The notes under the pieces are model-generated. The model saw only the letters and a program-made list of their open reading frames with translations. It was not told the DNA's origin and did not search any database. Positions 54,414 to 64,000 of a stretch of 64,000 bases of DNA are shown piece after piece. The number at the start of each line of letters is the position of its first letter. Position 1 is the stretch's first letter. The stretch covers positions 2,316,485-2,380,484 of the forward strand of contig NW_015622542.1 of the NCBI RefSeq assembly GCF_000835495.1, written 5' to 3'. The position numbers were made by a program, and so were the translations under genes. The DNA is from Cladophialophora immunda. Taxonomy: Eukaryota > Ascomycota > Eurotiomycetes > Chaetothyriales > Herpotrichiellaceae.

Positions 54414-57400
54414 ATGCGACGAAGAACGATATTTTCCTGTGCACGCTGCTCTCGGCGGAAGAAGCGTTGTGATGCCAAGTATCCGTCGTGTAGTAGTTGC
54501 CAGGAGGCGGGTTTAGAGTGCTTCTCCGTTAATCGACATTCAGAGGTGGGAGTTCCAAGAAGGTCAGTCGAGGTTAGTCAGAGGCCGGTGCTAGTCCATC
54601 CTGCTGACCACGGGTACAGTCTCGTCTCATACCTTGAGGATTCAGTGGCTCGACTTGAGCAAGCACTTGGCATCTCTCAGAATGATGTATCGGCACATCA
54701 CTCGTGTGAGGTCGATGTTATTCCGGAGGCTGCCTCATCTCCTGCTGGTACGGTTGAGGAACATGTTTTGAAAGCATCTGGAAAATGTATGATGTATGCT
54801 TGTCGACAAGCTCTTCGACACGAAACCGGACTTGTGTACCAAGACGTCCTGCTTGCAGAGTCGGAACTTCCGAAGCCTACCCTCCAAAGCGATGGCAACG
54901 ACGATGACCCATTTTACGTCTGCACTTCTAGCAGAGGTTTGAACACAATTCCCCGCGCTGTGGCAGAGATGCTCTTGAATGTCTATGTCGAGAAGATCCT
55001 TCCCTACCATCCTATCTTTCTAGAGCGCGATTTGCGTCAAATCTACCACAGAGTGTATTCAGGCCGAGTGCAAGACGACCATGAGGTATTTGTGATATTG
55101 ATGATCTTTGCCATAAGCACCATGTCATCGAGATTTGAAGATCTTCGAAAACCCATGTCTCTTGCAGATTCACTACGTCAGGAAGCTACAAATCATTTCA
55201 ATTGCACGACAAGCAGTATTCCCTCATTGCAGAGCCTTCTGCTCACTGCCCAACTGGCATATGTTCTTCCTCACATTGGAAAACTAGAACATCTAGTTGC
55301 AGAAGCAATGAGAATGGCCGTTGAACTGGGACTCCACACTGAGCATCCAGAAATGCAGATGGATGCTGAGAGTTCAGATTTTCGCCGACGAATATTCTGG
55401 CAGGTTAGGACACTTTTGGGCCCCTCAAATGCAAAATCAAGCTAAATCAACGACAGGTGTACGCAATGGAAAGATCGGTCAACGCCTCCACTCGACGCCC
55501 GTTTGTGATCGCTGATGAACACATCAACGTCGCTCTCCCCTCTGTGTATGAACATACCGTGACCAGGGAGAGACATATGACCCGTAAATCGAGGGTGCAA
55601 TTTGTGAATGCGATCCATCACCGCAAACTTCAATCCGAGATCAGCTCCAAGCAATTCTATCGCCCAGTCACTTCGCAAGCTGACTACCAAGAATGGATGA
55701 CCCGGACTGCTGGGCGGATTTTATCGTTGAGACGCAATGCGCTGTCAGAGGAGGAACTAGCACCAGACTGGTTTGACTACGGGCCGTGGTATAATATGTT
55801 GATCCTACACCGGCCTTGTCCTGCCAATTCAGCCCCAGATTTGGTGTCCATAAAGTATTGCATCACCGCTGCCGCCCATCTGGTGTCAGCGTACTGTCAT
55901 ACTGCTCGACACGGCCTTCTCAAATTCCCGTTTCACGGCCTCCACAACTGTTTCGAAGCAGGAATTATTCTCTTGTATAACATTATGTCGCACCCCAAGG
56001 TATTTTCGTCGACCCACAACGTCGAGTTCCAGCAGACGCTAGAGGTACTCGGCCTGATTTCTGATGTCTTTCCGATCATATGCGAACTCTGGCCGAAAGC
56101 AAAGCACACTACAGACTTATTTGAGAGTCTTCAAGCGCGTGTACTACGGGCTCACTCAACTGGCTCGTTTGAACGTTCAGATCCCGATCTCCTAGGGATG
56201 TTACGTAACATTATCTTTCTCGAAGATAATTTGGCTCGCTCTGCGCCCGTCGAAAAGGAGCAGTCACAAACGTCGTCGCAGACAGACATTCAGACATTTG
56301 TCCGCAAGCCATCACATATGCAGGAGGAAGACGAGCTAACAAATAGTTGGTTCGAATTGACCCCTGATGTCTTCAATTCATTTGGTAGTTGGGGGTTTCA
56401 GGGCCAGCCTCATACGCTCACAGCAGGCGAGTTGCCAAATTCCTTTAGCCAAGAGCATCTACGATTGCTGTCGCCAGACTCGCCGGCGAGTCTCCAAAAC
56501 CCAGTCTCAACCCCTGAAAGGGTGCGCGGTTGTGAGCAGTTGCACATTCCTGACTCGGGCTATGTTGAGGAGGCCATGAATCTACTTCCCTCTTGTCTCG
56601 ACTGTCGACGGCGACGAATAAGGTGTGACAGGGTTTTTCCCTCTTGTGGCTACTGTGTAAAAACAGGCAAGCAATGTCGAATCATCGACCCTCTCTTGTC
56701 GAAAGAGATTCCCCGGCCGTATCTCTTTGCGCTGAAGCAGAGACTTGATGAGCTGCTCGGAAAAATCTCCCACAACGCTGCTTCGGAGTCCTTCAATCCT
56801 TCTCTGGTTGGAACAGAAGCAGTACCAACTGCAAATATCTCTGAACATGAATCACGTGGTTTCCTGATATCCTTTGGGAAACTTGGAGGGGATCATGCAG
56901 CAGACACGACGTTCCTCGGTTCTTCAAGCCCAATCTATCATTTGAAGACGGCACTGGAAGATGTTTCTACTCAGGAAACCAACCACGACGAGTCCATCGA
57001 AGACTATGATGAATTGAATGATATAGAAACGGCCTCGTCGACTCAAGGCCTCCCAACTGGCAGAACTGCAAAAAAACTTGTTGAAACATATCGCAATAGC
57101 ATCGAACGGCTATTCCCTGTACTTGGAGACCAGACCATGGCCTCGATGTTGGCAATTGCTCAGAATATCGAACATGCTCCTCCAACAGGTGATGAACGCA
57201 TTCTGGTACTGCTAATCCTTGCCATATCGACCAGGCTGCGAAGTAAACGGGACTCTCGACTGGCTGGGATCTCTGCCGCATATCTTCGAACAGCAATGGC
57301 CGACTCGGACGCATTCCGTCGGTTGAGTCAGCAGCCCGGTGAAACGGGGCTCCGACTGACCCTTCTGCTCAGTCTCTATCTACTGCTAGATCCATTGGCA

Positions 57401-58381
57401 GGAAATGTGTGGCGTCTTCTGGGCTATGCCTGTAGGCTCTGCACTGATCTGCGATGGGAGCTCTCATCACCCCTACGTTCCCAGCAGATCGATTGGACCT
57501 TGTATTGTACTGTCTTCCGTCTGGAATGGTAAGCTCCTCGAAGAAGAAGCAGATCTGCATCAACTAACAGGCGACAGTGAAGTCGCAATTGCGTACGGTC
57601 GACCGTCACAACTTCGAAAGCTTGATTTTGTCCCGGCTGTAAGTTTTCTTCACGACGAAAACTGCAGGCGCACTAACAGAGGATCAATCAGCAAGTCAGA
57701 TCATATGAATCTAACCAAGGGACCCTGCGGACGTCGTATTTGTTATATCAACTTGCGCTTTTGAAACACGATATAAACTTTCAAATGCTTACCGGAAGAA
57801 ACTCAGTGAAAGCAGGATCACATTTCTCATATGCGGCTTCGAAGGATCTTTTGTATAAGTTCGTGTCGACCTGGGATTTGCATATTAGCACTTTACGGAT
57901 GCTGTCTTCTCTAAAAACGCAGGAACTGTCGTTGCTTGAGACATATGGTACCCTTTCCTACTGTGAGGCTACATTATTACTGTACAGGGCTTCCAGAGGA
58001 ATGGTAATTTCACCGGATGAGGCCTGTGGGTTTGCTGTTCAGCTTATCGAATGCTTTTCCATCCTGTACCGGGAGCCATCCCCTGGAAGTCAGGGTCCAA
58101 CCTTTTCACCCAAATTTCCTGTCTTCTGGACGACTGCCCACAGCCTCTTTTTGTCTGGAGCAGTACTGATACACTTGTCCGCAAGGGAAACCAGCTCAGG
58201 GCCCAAACCGGCCCATCTGGAGCGAGCACTTGAAACATGTCTCTGGCTTCTGGAGTGTTTAAGCATCGACAAGGGTAATCTTTCCGACGGCCTGGGGAAT
58301 GAATTACGATTTTTACAGCGAGCGGCCGAGCACTCATCAACGGCTCTAGGCGGTTTAGTCTCTGGATCAACTGCTCATTGA
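54414..58381 (+). CDS. tandem double Zn2Cys6-MHR transcription factor
   Basis: A predicted 1,270-residue regulator that looks like two complete fungal transcription factors joined head to tail. Cluster 1: C-A-R-C-S-R-R-K-K-R-C (residues about 9-36, CX2CX6CX6CX2CX6C), followed by a coiled segment and a full MHR domain (I-L-P-Y-H-P-I-F, F-W-Q|V-Y-A-M-E-R-S). Without any stop codon a second cluster follows at about residue 710 (C-L-D-C-R-R-R-R-I-R-C, same spacing), with its own linker and MHR domain (R-L-F-P-V-L-G-D, L-E|C-E-V-A-I-A-Y-G-R-P). Exons as read: 54414-55403, 55457-57528, 57578-57638 and 57692-58381; they sum to an exact multiple of three. A separate second gene starting at the ATG near 56577 is the alternative. 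Confidence 0.75.
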
Positions 58382-58527
58382 TGCTTTACGGTCTAAGGCG
58401 AGGCTTGAAATGTGGAGTTGGGCATTGGTTTTTACTTGGGTAGCAGAGTTAAATCCGAATTGCTCGTTACCTTCTTCGGCATGTCAACCATAAAATCTAC
58501 TTTGCAAGCTGTCTCGCCTTGAACTGG

Positions 58528-59847
58528 TCACGCAGCAACTGGTAACGATGTTGGTGGTACTGTGATATCTGTCAGCTGCCCCGCTGTACCGACTCTGTCC
58601 TGGGCCCAAAAATAACGACGCACCGGTCCAAGAGCAAGTGGCTCATATTGTATAGGTCTCTCGATGGAAACGCAAGTCGGAAGGCACTGCCGCCACAGTA
58701 AGATTCAATCTTTCACAGAAAACCGAGTAGGGCTCACTTACTTCGAGGACCGCGTCAGCGTTGGGGCTGATGAAAAAGGGAATGGAGTAGCGAGCCGCTC
58801 CAGTCTCATTTATCACGCGATGCACTGTCGAGACCAGGCGATTGTTGCTGAGACGCATCAGGAAATCTCCCACATTAACCACAAAGGTGCCTTGGATCGG
58901 TGTTGCAGGGACCCAGTGAGCATTTGCGTTCAGAACCTCCAGACCGCCACTGGTATCCTGGTTGAGGATTGTGAAGACTAAGCCATCCATCAGAACCCAT
59001 GTTAGCGGGACCAAGCAAGCAACTTACGACAAAAGTCAGTGTGAGCACCAATGCCAGTGTCATCCTTGACGGTTGGATCTTGCGGCGGATAGTGCAAGAT
59101 CTTCTGGGATGTGTTTGGTGCTGTCAACAGGTGGTCGAGCGCTGTTTCCTCGCAACCCAGGCCCAGCGCGAAGCAGCGGGCCAGCTGACGAGCGAGAATC
59201 AGAAATCTCGTGTGGTATTTCATCATCTGTTGCTTGAATTCCGGCCAGTCCTCGGGCCAGCAATTGGTGTTTAACAAGGCTTTCTGTTCGTCCGTAAGTG
59301 TCGGTTTCACGACATCGTACTCAGGATCATAGCCCCATAGAAACGACTCTTTACGATCTAAATGCAGCACTGCGTCAGCTTGCAGGCAAGAAATCATTGC
59401 CGGCACAGGCAAATCATCAGGGCACATACCTCCCCTCGGCTTGGTGGCATCGAGGTTTGCTCCATGGACAGGCTCATACCCTCTCAGGTCTCGGTTAGTG
59501 TAGATCCACCGCTCCATCTTGTTTTCCACTGGCATTGAGAAATACTCCTTGGATACGGCGAAGGTTTCATCCAAAAGATCCTGCTCCACGCCATGCCCCT
59601 TCATATAGAAGAAGCCAACCTCCTCACATGCCTTGGTGATCTCCTCGGCGACATTCTTGCGGTCCTCGAACTTGTCACTAAACATGCCGCTCACATCCAC
59701 AATTGGGATTTTGGAGAAAGTGTTTTTCATCTTGTCGCCGTGCAACACCTCACGCTTGTGGCCCCATTTGCCATCGTAGTGGAAGTGGACATATTGTGGC
59801 TCGGCGGAGGCTTGCTCCTGCTGCGTAACAACGGCTGTGTCCGACAT
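58528..59847 (-). CDS. 2-oxoglutarate/Fe(II) dioxygenase (isopenicillin N synthase-like)
   Basis: Non-heme iron dioxygenase of the DIOX_N plus 2OG-FeII_Oxy type, often used to hydroxylate or desaturate small molecules in fungal metabolism. N-terminal domain: I-P-I-V-D-V-S-G-M-F and E-V-G-F-F-Y-M-K-G-H-G-V. Jelly-roll core: G-A-H-T-D-F-C | L-F-T-I-L-N-Q-D gives His and Asp iron ligands, V-H-R-V-I-N supplies the distal His, and A-R-Y-S-I-P-F-F supplies the Arg-x-Ser pair for 2-oxoglutarate. Three introns read in frame; the last joins V-L-E|C-L-P-T and the protein ends at TGA 58528-58530. Start at 59847 (M-S-D-T-A-V). Convergent with the tandem regulator. Confidence 0.88.
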
Positions 59848-60638
59848 GGTGTGCTTCTGTTTCAGAAGATAATTGCAGGTCTGGGTTGAGTGTTGAGTGT
59901 TGAGAGGACGAGCAGCCGTCTCTTTTCTGCGCCCAGGAGGAAAGATATACCTTTGGGCTCGATGCCGTGGGGAGTCAGCCAGGAATGGCAAGGGCCCCGG
60001 CTCTTACAATGCTGGTCGAGAACCAGCTATCTAACTGTGTGTCTTTGCTCAAGTCTACCCCTCGAGCATGTTCCAGAGGTTTAGATGCGCCCTTGTCCGA
60101 GTTTCCCCTGCCGTCATTTTCGGTTTGGTCGACCCAGCCCATCTAGTTCCACCGGTACGGGCTAGCTTATCTTATCATGGATACCTTGATTGGTTCGTCC
60201 TCGTTTATCGACAAGCAAAGCGTGGTTAAAGTTTAAACATTCGTATTCGAGATCGCCCGACGCATAACACCGACCCGACCAGACCAAAGATCTATTATAG
60301 CTTATACTACTCCTCGCGCCACGCCTAAACCCGACCGATACCATAGATGCAGCTGAAGGACTGTCAACCCAGCCAATTTCATCAGCAGCCAAGATTTTAT
60401 AGGCATCTAACGATATACACGTTTTGAATGACGGTATCGGCTCTCCTTGATCTGGACGATTTCCCTGTCAACACTGTTGGATTTGACGCCGGTTCGCATA
60501 CCTGCTCCAGTTTGATGGGTCTTCTAATTTTGTCCTCACAATTTAAGGGTATATATTCAGACATAGAAAGACACATCGTGGAGTGCTGGCGGCGCATCGA
60601 TAACCCACAGGCTGGGACTATTTGACGGACCACCAATT
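59848..60638. other. divergent intergenic region
   Basis: 790 bp between the dioxygenase and enoyl reductase starts, presumably both promoters; no motif recognised. Confidence 0.5.
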
Positions 60639-62416
60639 ATGCCAAACACAACATGCTTTACCACGGGGCACTTGGTCACTGAAAAGACTCCAAGGCGGCC
60701 TGGTGCAGAGTTGCTCCCTGACGATCGAGCGCTTCTTGGTGAAGCTCAGAATTCTCCTCTGATTTCTTGGAATGGAGAGACAGCGCAAGTCTTGGAAACC
60801 ACGACGACGGTGACTTGGACCAGCCTAGAGAGGGCTATCGAATCTGGCGGGCCAGCTTACCACCGAAAAGCGATGACTTCCCATGCCCAGAAGCTCACGA
60901 AACAGATGATGGAGGAACAAGCTCATACAGGTTTATGGAAAGACAGTCGTCCTACATCATACAACACGTCTCCGGCGACCAGCAAGGCTGATTGGACCAG
61001 TCCAGCTAGTTCTATCATTCTGGATGACTCCATTATGATGGAAAAGGAAAGAGTCGCTGGCAGTGACGTTGTCGTTCCTGATGCGGTGAACAGTGCCATT
61101 GTGCAAACTGAAGACGAAATAAGCTTGACCGACGTTGATATGGAGGCTGAAAATGGTGGCACAAGCCTCAAGAGCACCCAAAATGCACTCTTCCTCTACG
61201 CATTGAAGGAAAAGTATACCCTCGTCAATGACCATGCTATACCCTCCATCATCCATGACGAAGAAATCTTGATCAAAGTCACTGCTATTGGTCTGAACCC
61301 AATCGATTGGAAGGGACCGTAAGTCTGCTGTTTATTTTCTCTATCACCAAGAATTTTCCAGTCTAATGACAACAGAGCATTCAACATTGGCGTACCCGGT
61401 CTACCATGGGTCTTTGGGCGCGATCTAGCTGGCGTTGTCGTCCAAGCGCCTTCGAAAGCGCCCCGTGTCAAGGTCGGTGATGTTGTTCTGGTTCCGTCTA
61501 CCGACTACAGAGATATCCGCAAGGCGGCTTTCCAGGAGTATGCCATTGCAGCACACTATAATGCAACTCGGATTCCTCAAGGCACTTCAATTCACCACGG
61601 CGCTGCATTGGGCGTTGCGTTTGTCGCGGCCGCCATGGCGCTCGGAATTTCGTTTGGGCTCGATTTCTCCTCTCACACCAATGTCCCCGGGCCCAATCTA
61701 CGGCAGATACTAAGGGAGGTCGAATGGGAGCAAATTTCGGCAGATGTTAGAGACGAGTGCCTTCTCAGCACACCGCAATCAGAGTGCATGAAACGAGGGG
61801 ACTGGATTGCCATCTGGGGCGGTAAGGAAAGCGATCCCTTGAGCTGAGAGACATACTAATTCAGCCAGCATCCACTACAACTGGATATATCACATTACAA
61901 CTCGCCAAAATGTATGGGCTGAAGGTGGTCTGCGTGGCCGACGTTGCCCGACACGGGGGAAAGCTTCACGAGGCCGGGGCCGATGTCCTGGTGGACCGGC
62001 AAGATGTGACCCGGGCTGTGGAGATCATCAACGGTGTGACCGCAGGAAATCTTCGGTTTGGCATCGATATGGTCGGCAGAGATACAGCTACCCTTCTCCA
62101 GAGTACTCTCGCGATTCGGAAATCGGGCGGCACTCGTGCCCATCTGGTGGGAATGACCGGGTTGCCCAAGGAAAGAGACCACTATATTCAATATCACAGC
62201 GTCCCCATCAAGACTTTCCATGAAGTGCCTGCACTCGGAGAATCTTTGAGTATGTGGTTGGAGGCACTGTTACAAAACAACGGTTTGATCTTACCCGAGG
62301 TCATTGTGCGACAGGGAGGTGGCTTGTCGGATGTGAATGACGCCCTTGACCTGTTAAAAAGTGGCGTAGCATCCGGGAAACGGATTGTCATTGACATGGA
62401 GAACCGAAATATCTGA
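60639..62416 (+). CDS. MDR trans-enoyl reductase-like protein with long N-terminal extension
   Basis: Zinc-independent medium-chain reductase of the ToxD/LovC-like fungal group. The MDR core begins about residue 185 (A-L-K-E-K-Y-T-L-V, then G-L-N-P-I-D-W-K-G-P|A-F-N-I-G) and has G-R-D-L-A-G-V-V, G-A-A-L-G-V-A, W-G-G|A-S-T-T-T-G-Y-I-T-L-Q-L-A-K and D-M-V-G-R-D. About 190 residues of Ser/Thr/Glu-rich, probably disordered sequence precede it; usual members start right at the core. Introns of about 57 bp follow W-K-G-P (61320) and W-G-G (61821). It could be that a shorter product starts internally, but no intron or stop forces that. Such reductases often act beside a polyketide synthase, which is absent here. 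Confidence 0.82.
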
Positions 62417-63248
62417 AATGCATCCAGAAATAGTACAGACTTGTTGAGTTGTGCTTTATGAACACATTGTGAGCGTCGGAGAAGTTTTATTATAAGAACA
62501 GCTGTGTAGATGACAACAAGGAGAATTTGAGCACTTCACCCGGGGTCATGGATCGAAACCATGCGAGACTTATTTTGGGTAGTTGCCATGTACGTGTGCC
62601 CTTCTAGGTGTTTGGTTTGGTTGTGAGGGAATGTCCTGCGAACTTGCCCTTCAGCGGCGTCTCGGAGGATGTAAGGCTGTAGAATAGAGCAGTGGTTGTA
62701 GGACCAGGATACGATAAATTTATGCCTCAAAGAAGAGCTGATTTATCAGAGTGCTTTGGAGTAGAGCTGGGAGATAGCGATAAGCTATTCCGGGTATTAC
62801 TACAGGTGTTGCAACAATAGTGACTGCTGTGTCATGGCCGAGTGCTATCTTAACCTACAACAACGTACACTGACTTGCTTCTTGTGGTTGTAGGGGTGGT
62901 CAATTCATTGGAAAGAGCTGTGAAGGGATCCCTTGTTTTTCTTGATGCACTGTGGTTTCAAAAGTCATTTACGGCATGGGTGCGAGATAATCTGATCAAG
63001 ACTATCTATTGTGGCGATGGAGGAGAGCAGGAAAGGCAATGAGCCACCGGGAAAACGAAGTCCGTGCAATCTATACATCTATTATCTGGCGTGCTCGAAT
63101 GCAACATAATGGTATCTGTTGATTTAATTATCTGAGATAGTGGTGTTGAATAACAAAACTTGGACTTTTTCAGTTACACCCCCAACCACGTTACAGACTT
63201 TGAACACTTGAGAATGATTGCACTGGCGGTTCAATTGTTCCCAGGGTT
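62417..63248. other. intergenic, nothing recognised
   Basis: 830 bp between two convergent genes; one T-arm-like hairpin near 62548 was examined and rejected as a tRNA. Confidence 0.5.
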
Positions 63249-64000
63249 CTATTCCTTTGCTTCAGCATGCTGCTTCTTTTTCTCGGATTCCTGTCTCCAT
63301 TTTGCCCCAAATAACCACTGGACAACCAAAATCAGCATCGCGAGCGCTTGAACAGCAACACAAACGGTAAAAGCCAGGCCTACACCGATGGAGTCAACCA
63401 TGGGCATGATGAAGCTCGTGCCGCCTGCGGCAAACAAACATCTTGCGAGATTGAGACTTGCGCTGGCAGCAGCACTGCGATCATGGAACACATCAACGAG
63501 ATATGTCATGACAATAGACTGGGTAGATATGACGGTCCATCCGGTGATGAAGGTGGATATGATGGGTACGGCGATGTGAACTCGAGAAGAGTACTGAATG
63601 GTCCAGCCGAACAGGATGAGAGACAGGCACTGTAAGACAGAGAAGATGGGAACGAGACGGAGACGGGCCTTTTCCAATGGGAACTCGTCTCCTTCGGCTG
63701 CTCGAGCGCTCCGTACTTCTTGATCACGTCCAAGGTATGCCTTTGTAGTCCGGGACTCATGCTGGGCTTTGACTTTGCGATAATCAACATCGAGAAGCCT
63801 GCCAGTAATGAATGTGCCAACCATAGATCCCACGCCATTGGCAATAAAGGTAAGCCCGATTTGTGTCTCACTAAGTCCGTACTTTTGTTCGAAGAGACTT
63901 GACATGGCAGTGATGCTCATTTGCCAGGTTGTGTAGTACACGGCAATGAACACAATCAGAGGCGCGGCTTGCTTGCTGAGGAGGATGCGGAAAGGACCCA
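63249..64000 (-). CDS. MFS transporter, DHA1 family (partial, cut by window end)
   Basis: The C-terminal half of a 12-TM exporter of the same subfamily as the one at 31575-33367: I-G-L-T-F-I-A-N-G-V-G-S-M matches I-G-L-C-Y-I-P-F-G-I-G-S-M there, and F-P-L-E-K-A-R-L-R matches F-P-I-E-K-A-R-L-Q. The stop is at 63249 after an Lys/Glu-rich tail; the N-terminal TMs lie beyond 64000. Likely a product or toxicant exporter for the dioxygenase/reductase group (inference). Confidence 0.82.
   Translation of the reverse strand, partial: GPFRILLSKQAAPLIVFIAVYYTTWQMSITAMSSLFEQKYGLSETQIGLTFIANGVGSMVGTFITGRLLDVDYRKVKAQHESRTTKAYLGRDQEVRSARAAEGDEFPLEKARLRLVPIFSVLQCLSLILFGWTIQYSSRVHIAVPIISTFITGWTVISTQSIVMTYLVDVFHDRSAAASASLNLARCLFAAGGTSFIMPMVDSIGVGLAFTVCVAVQALAMLILVVQWLFGAKWRQESEKKKQHAEAKE

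Noticed and set aside
62536..62600. tRNA-like T-arm hairpin (CATGG/CCATG stem)
   Set aside because: No acceptor stem, D-arm or A-box at the right distance on either strand.
1..64000. CRISPR arrays or prokaryotic operons
   Set aside because: No regularly spaced direct repeats; spliceosomal introns and fungal families show a eukaryotic genome. The triple repeat at 27254-27348 is promoter-type, not CRISPR.

Overview
The window is nuclear DNA of a filamentous ascomycete (Pezizomycotina; class not determined). Evidence: short GT-AG introns of about 45-110 bp in most genes, Zn2Cys6 transcription factors with fungal MHR domains, many MFS permeases, close gene spacing on both strands, and fungal family types such as an Itr-type sugar porter, a SER3-type phosphoglycerate dehydrogenase and a DUF7703-like membrane protein. 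No rRNA, convincing tRNA, CRISPR, or PKS/NRPS core gene was seen.

Layout. 1.4-10.7 kb: sugar/polyol/aromatic-acid catabolism: an Itr-type sugar porter, two divergently transcribed SDR dehydrogenases, a broken DUF7703-like gene, a 3-dehydroshikimate-dehydratase-like TIM barrel and a broken zinc alcohol/polyol dehydrogenase. 11.2-33.4 kb: the most interesting part, a putative tricarboxylate (aconitate/itaconate-type) cluster. It holds a Zn2Cys6 regulator, a cis-aconitate-decarboxylase-like MmgE/PrpD protein, a decayed phosphoglycerate dehydrogenase, a Dal5-type permease, a PrpF-family isomerase, a second MmgE/PrpD protein, a beta-propeller lactonase, a tricarboxylate-type mitochondrial carrier, a second Zn2Cys6 regulator of the same type and a DHA1 exporter. 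Three divergent promoters in this block carry the same 15-bp palindrome, TCGGC-N5-GCCGA. A short degenerate dispersed repeat lies just outside each edge of the block (about 11.0 and 33.8 kb).

33.4-36.9 kb: a repeat-rich gap with a BTB-domain gene flanked by diverged direct repeats. 36.9-44 kb: an epoxide-hydrolase-like protein lacking its nucleophile, a type-B carboxylesterase, an MDR enoyl-reductase-like protein and a polytopic membrane protein. 44.8-53.3 kb: a fungal nitroreductase, an UNC93-like MFS, a very clear RutA-like flavin monooxygenase (pyrimidine-ring opening family) and a DHA2 MFS. 54.4-64 kb: a giant tandem Zn2Cys6-MHR-Zn2Cys6-MHR regulator, a 2OG-Fe(II) dioxygenase, an MDR enoyl reductase with a long N-terminal extension, and a DHA1 MFS cut by the window end.

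Working model (inference): the mitochondrial carrier exports citrate or cis-aconitate, the PrpD-like and PrpF-like proteins interconvert aconitate-type acids, the CAD-like enzyme decarboxylates, the lactonase opens a lactone derivative, and the MFS proteins move the product, all under Zn2Cys6 control through the shared palindrome. Three genes in the first 18 kb carry in-frame stops, so part of the region is decaying.
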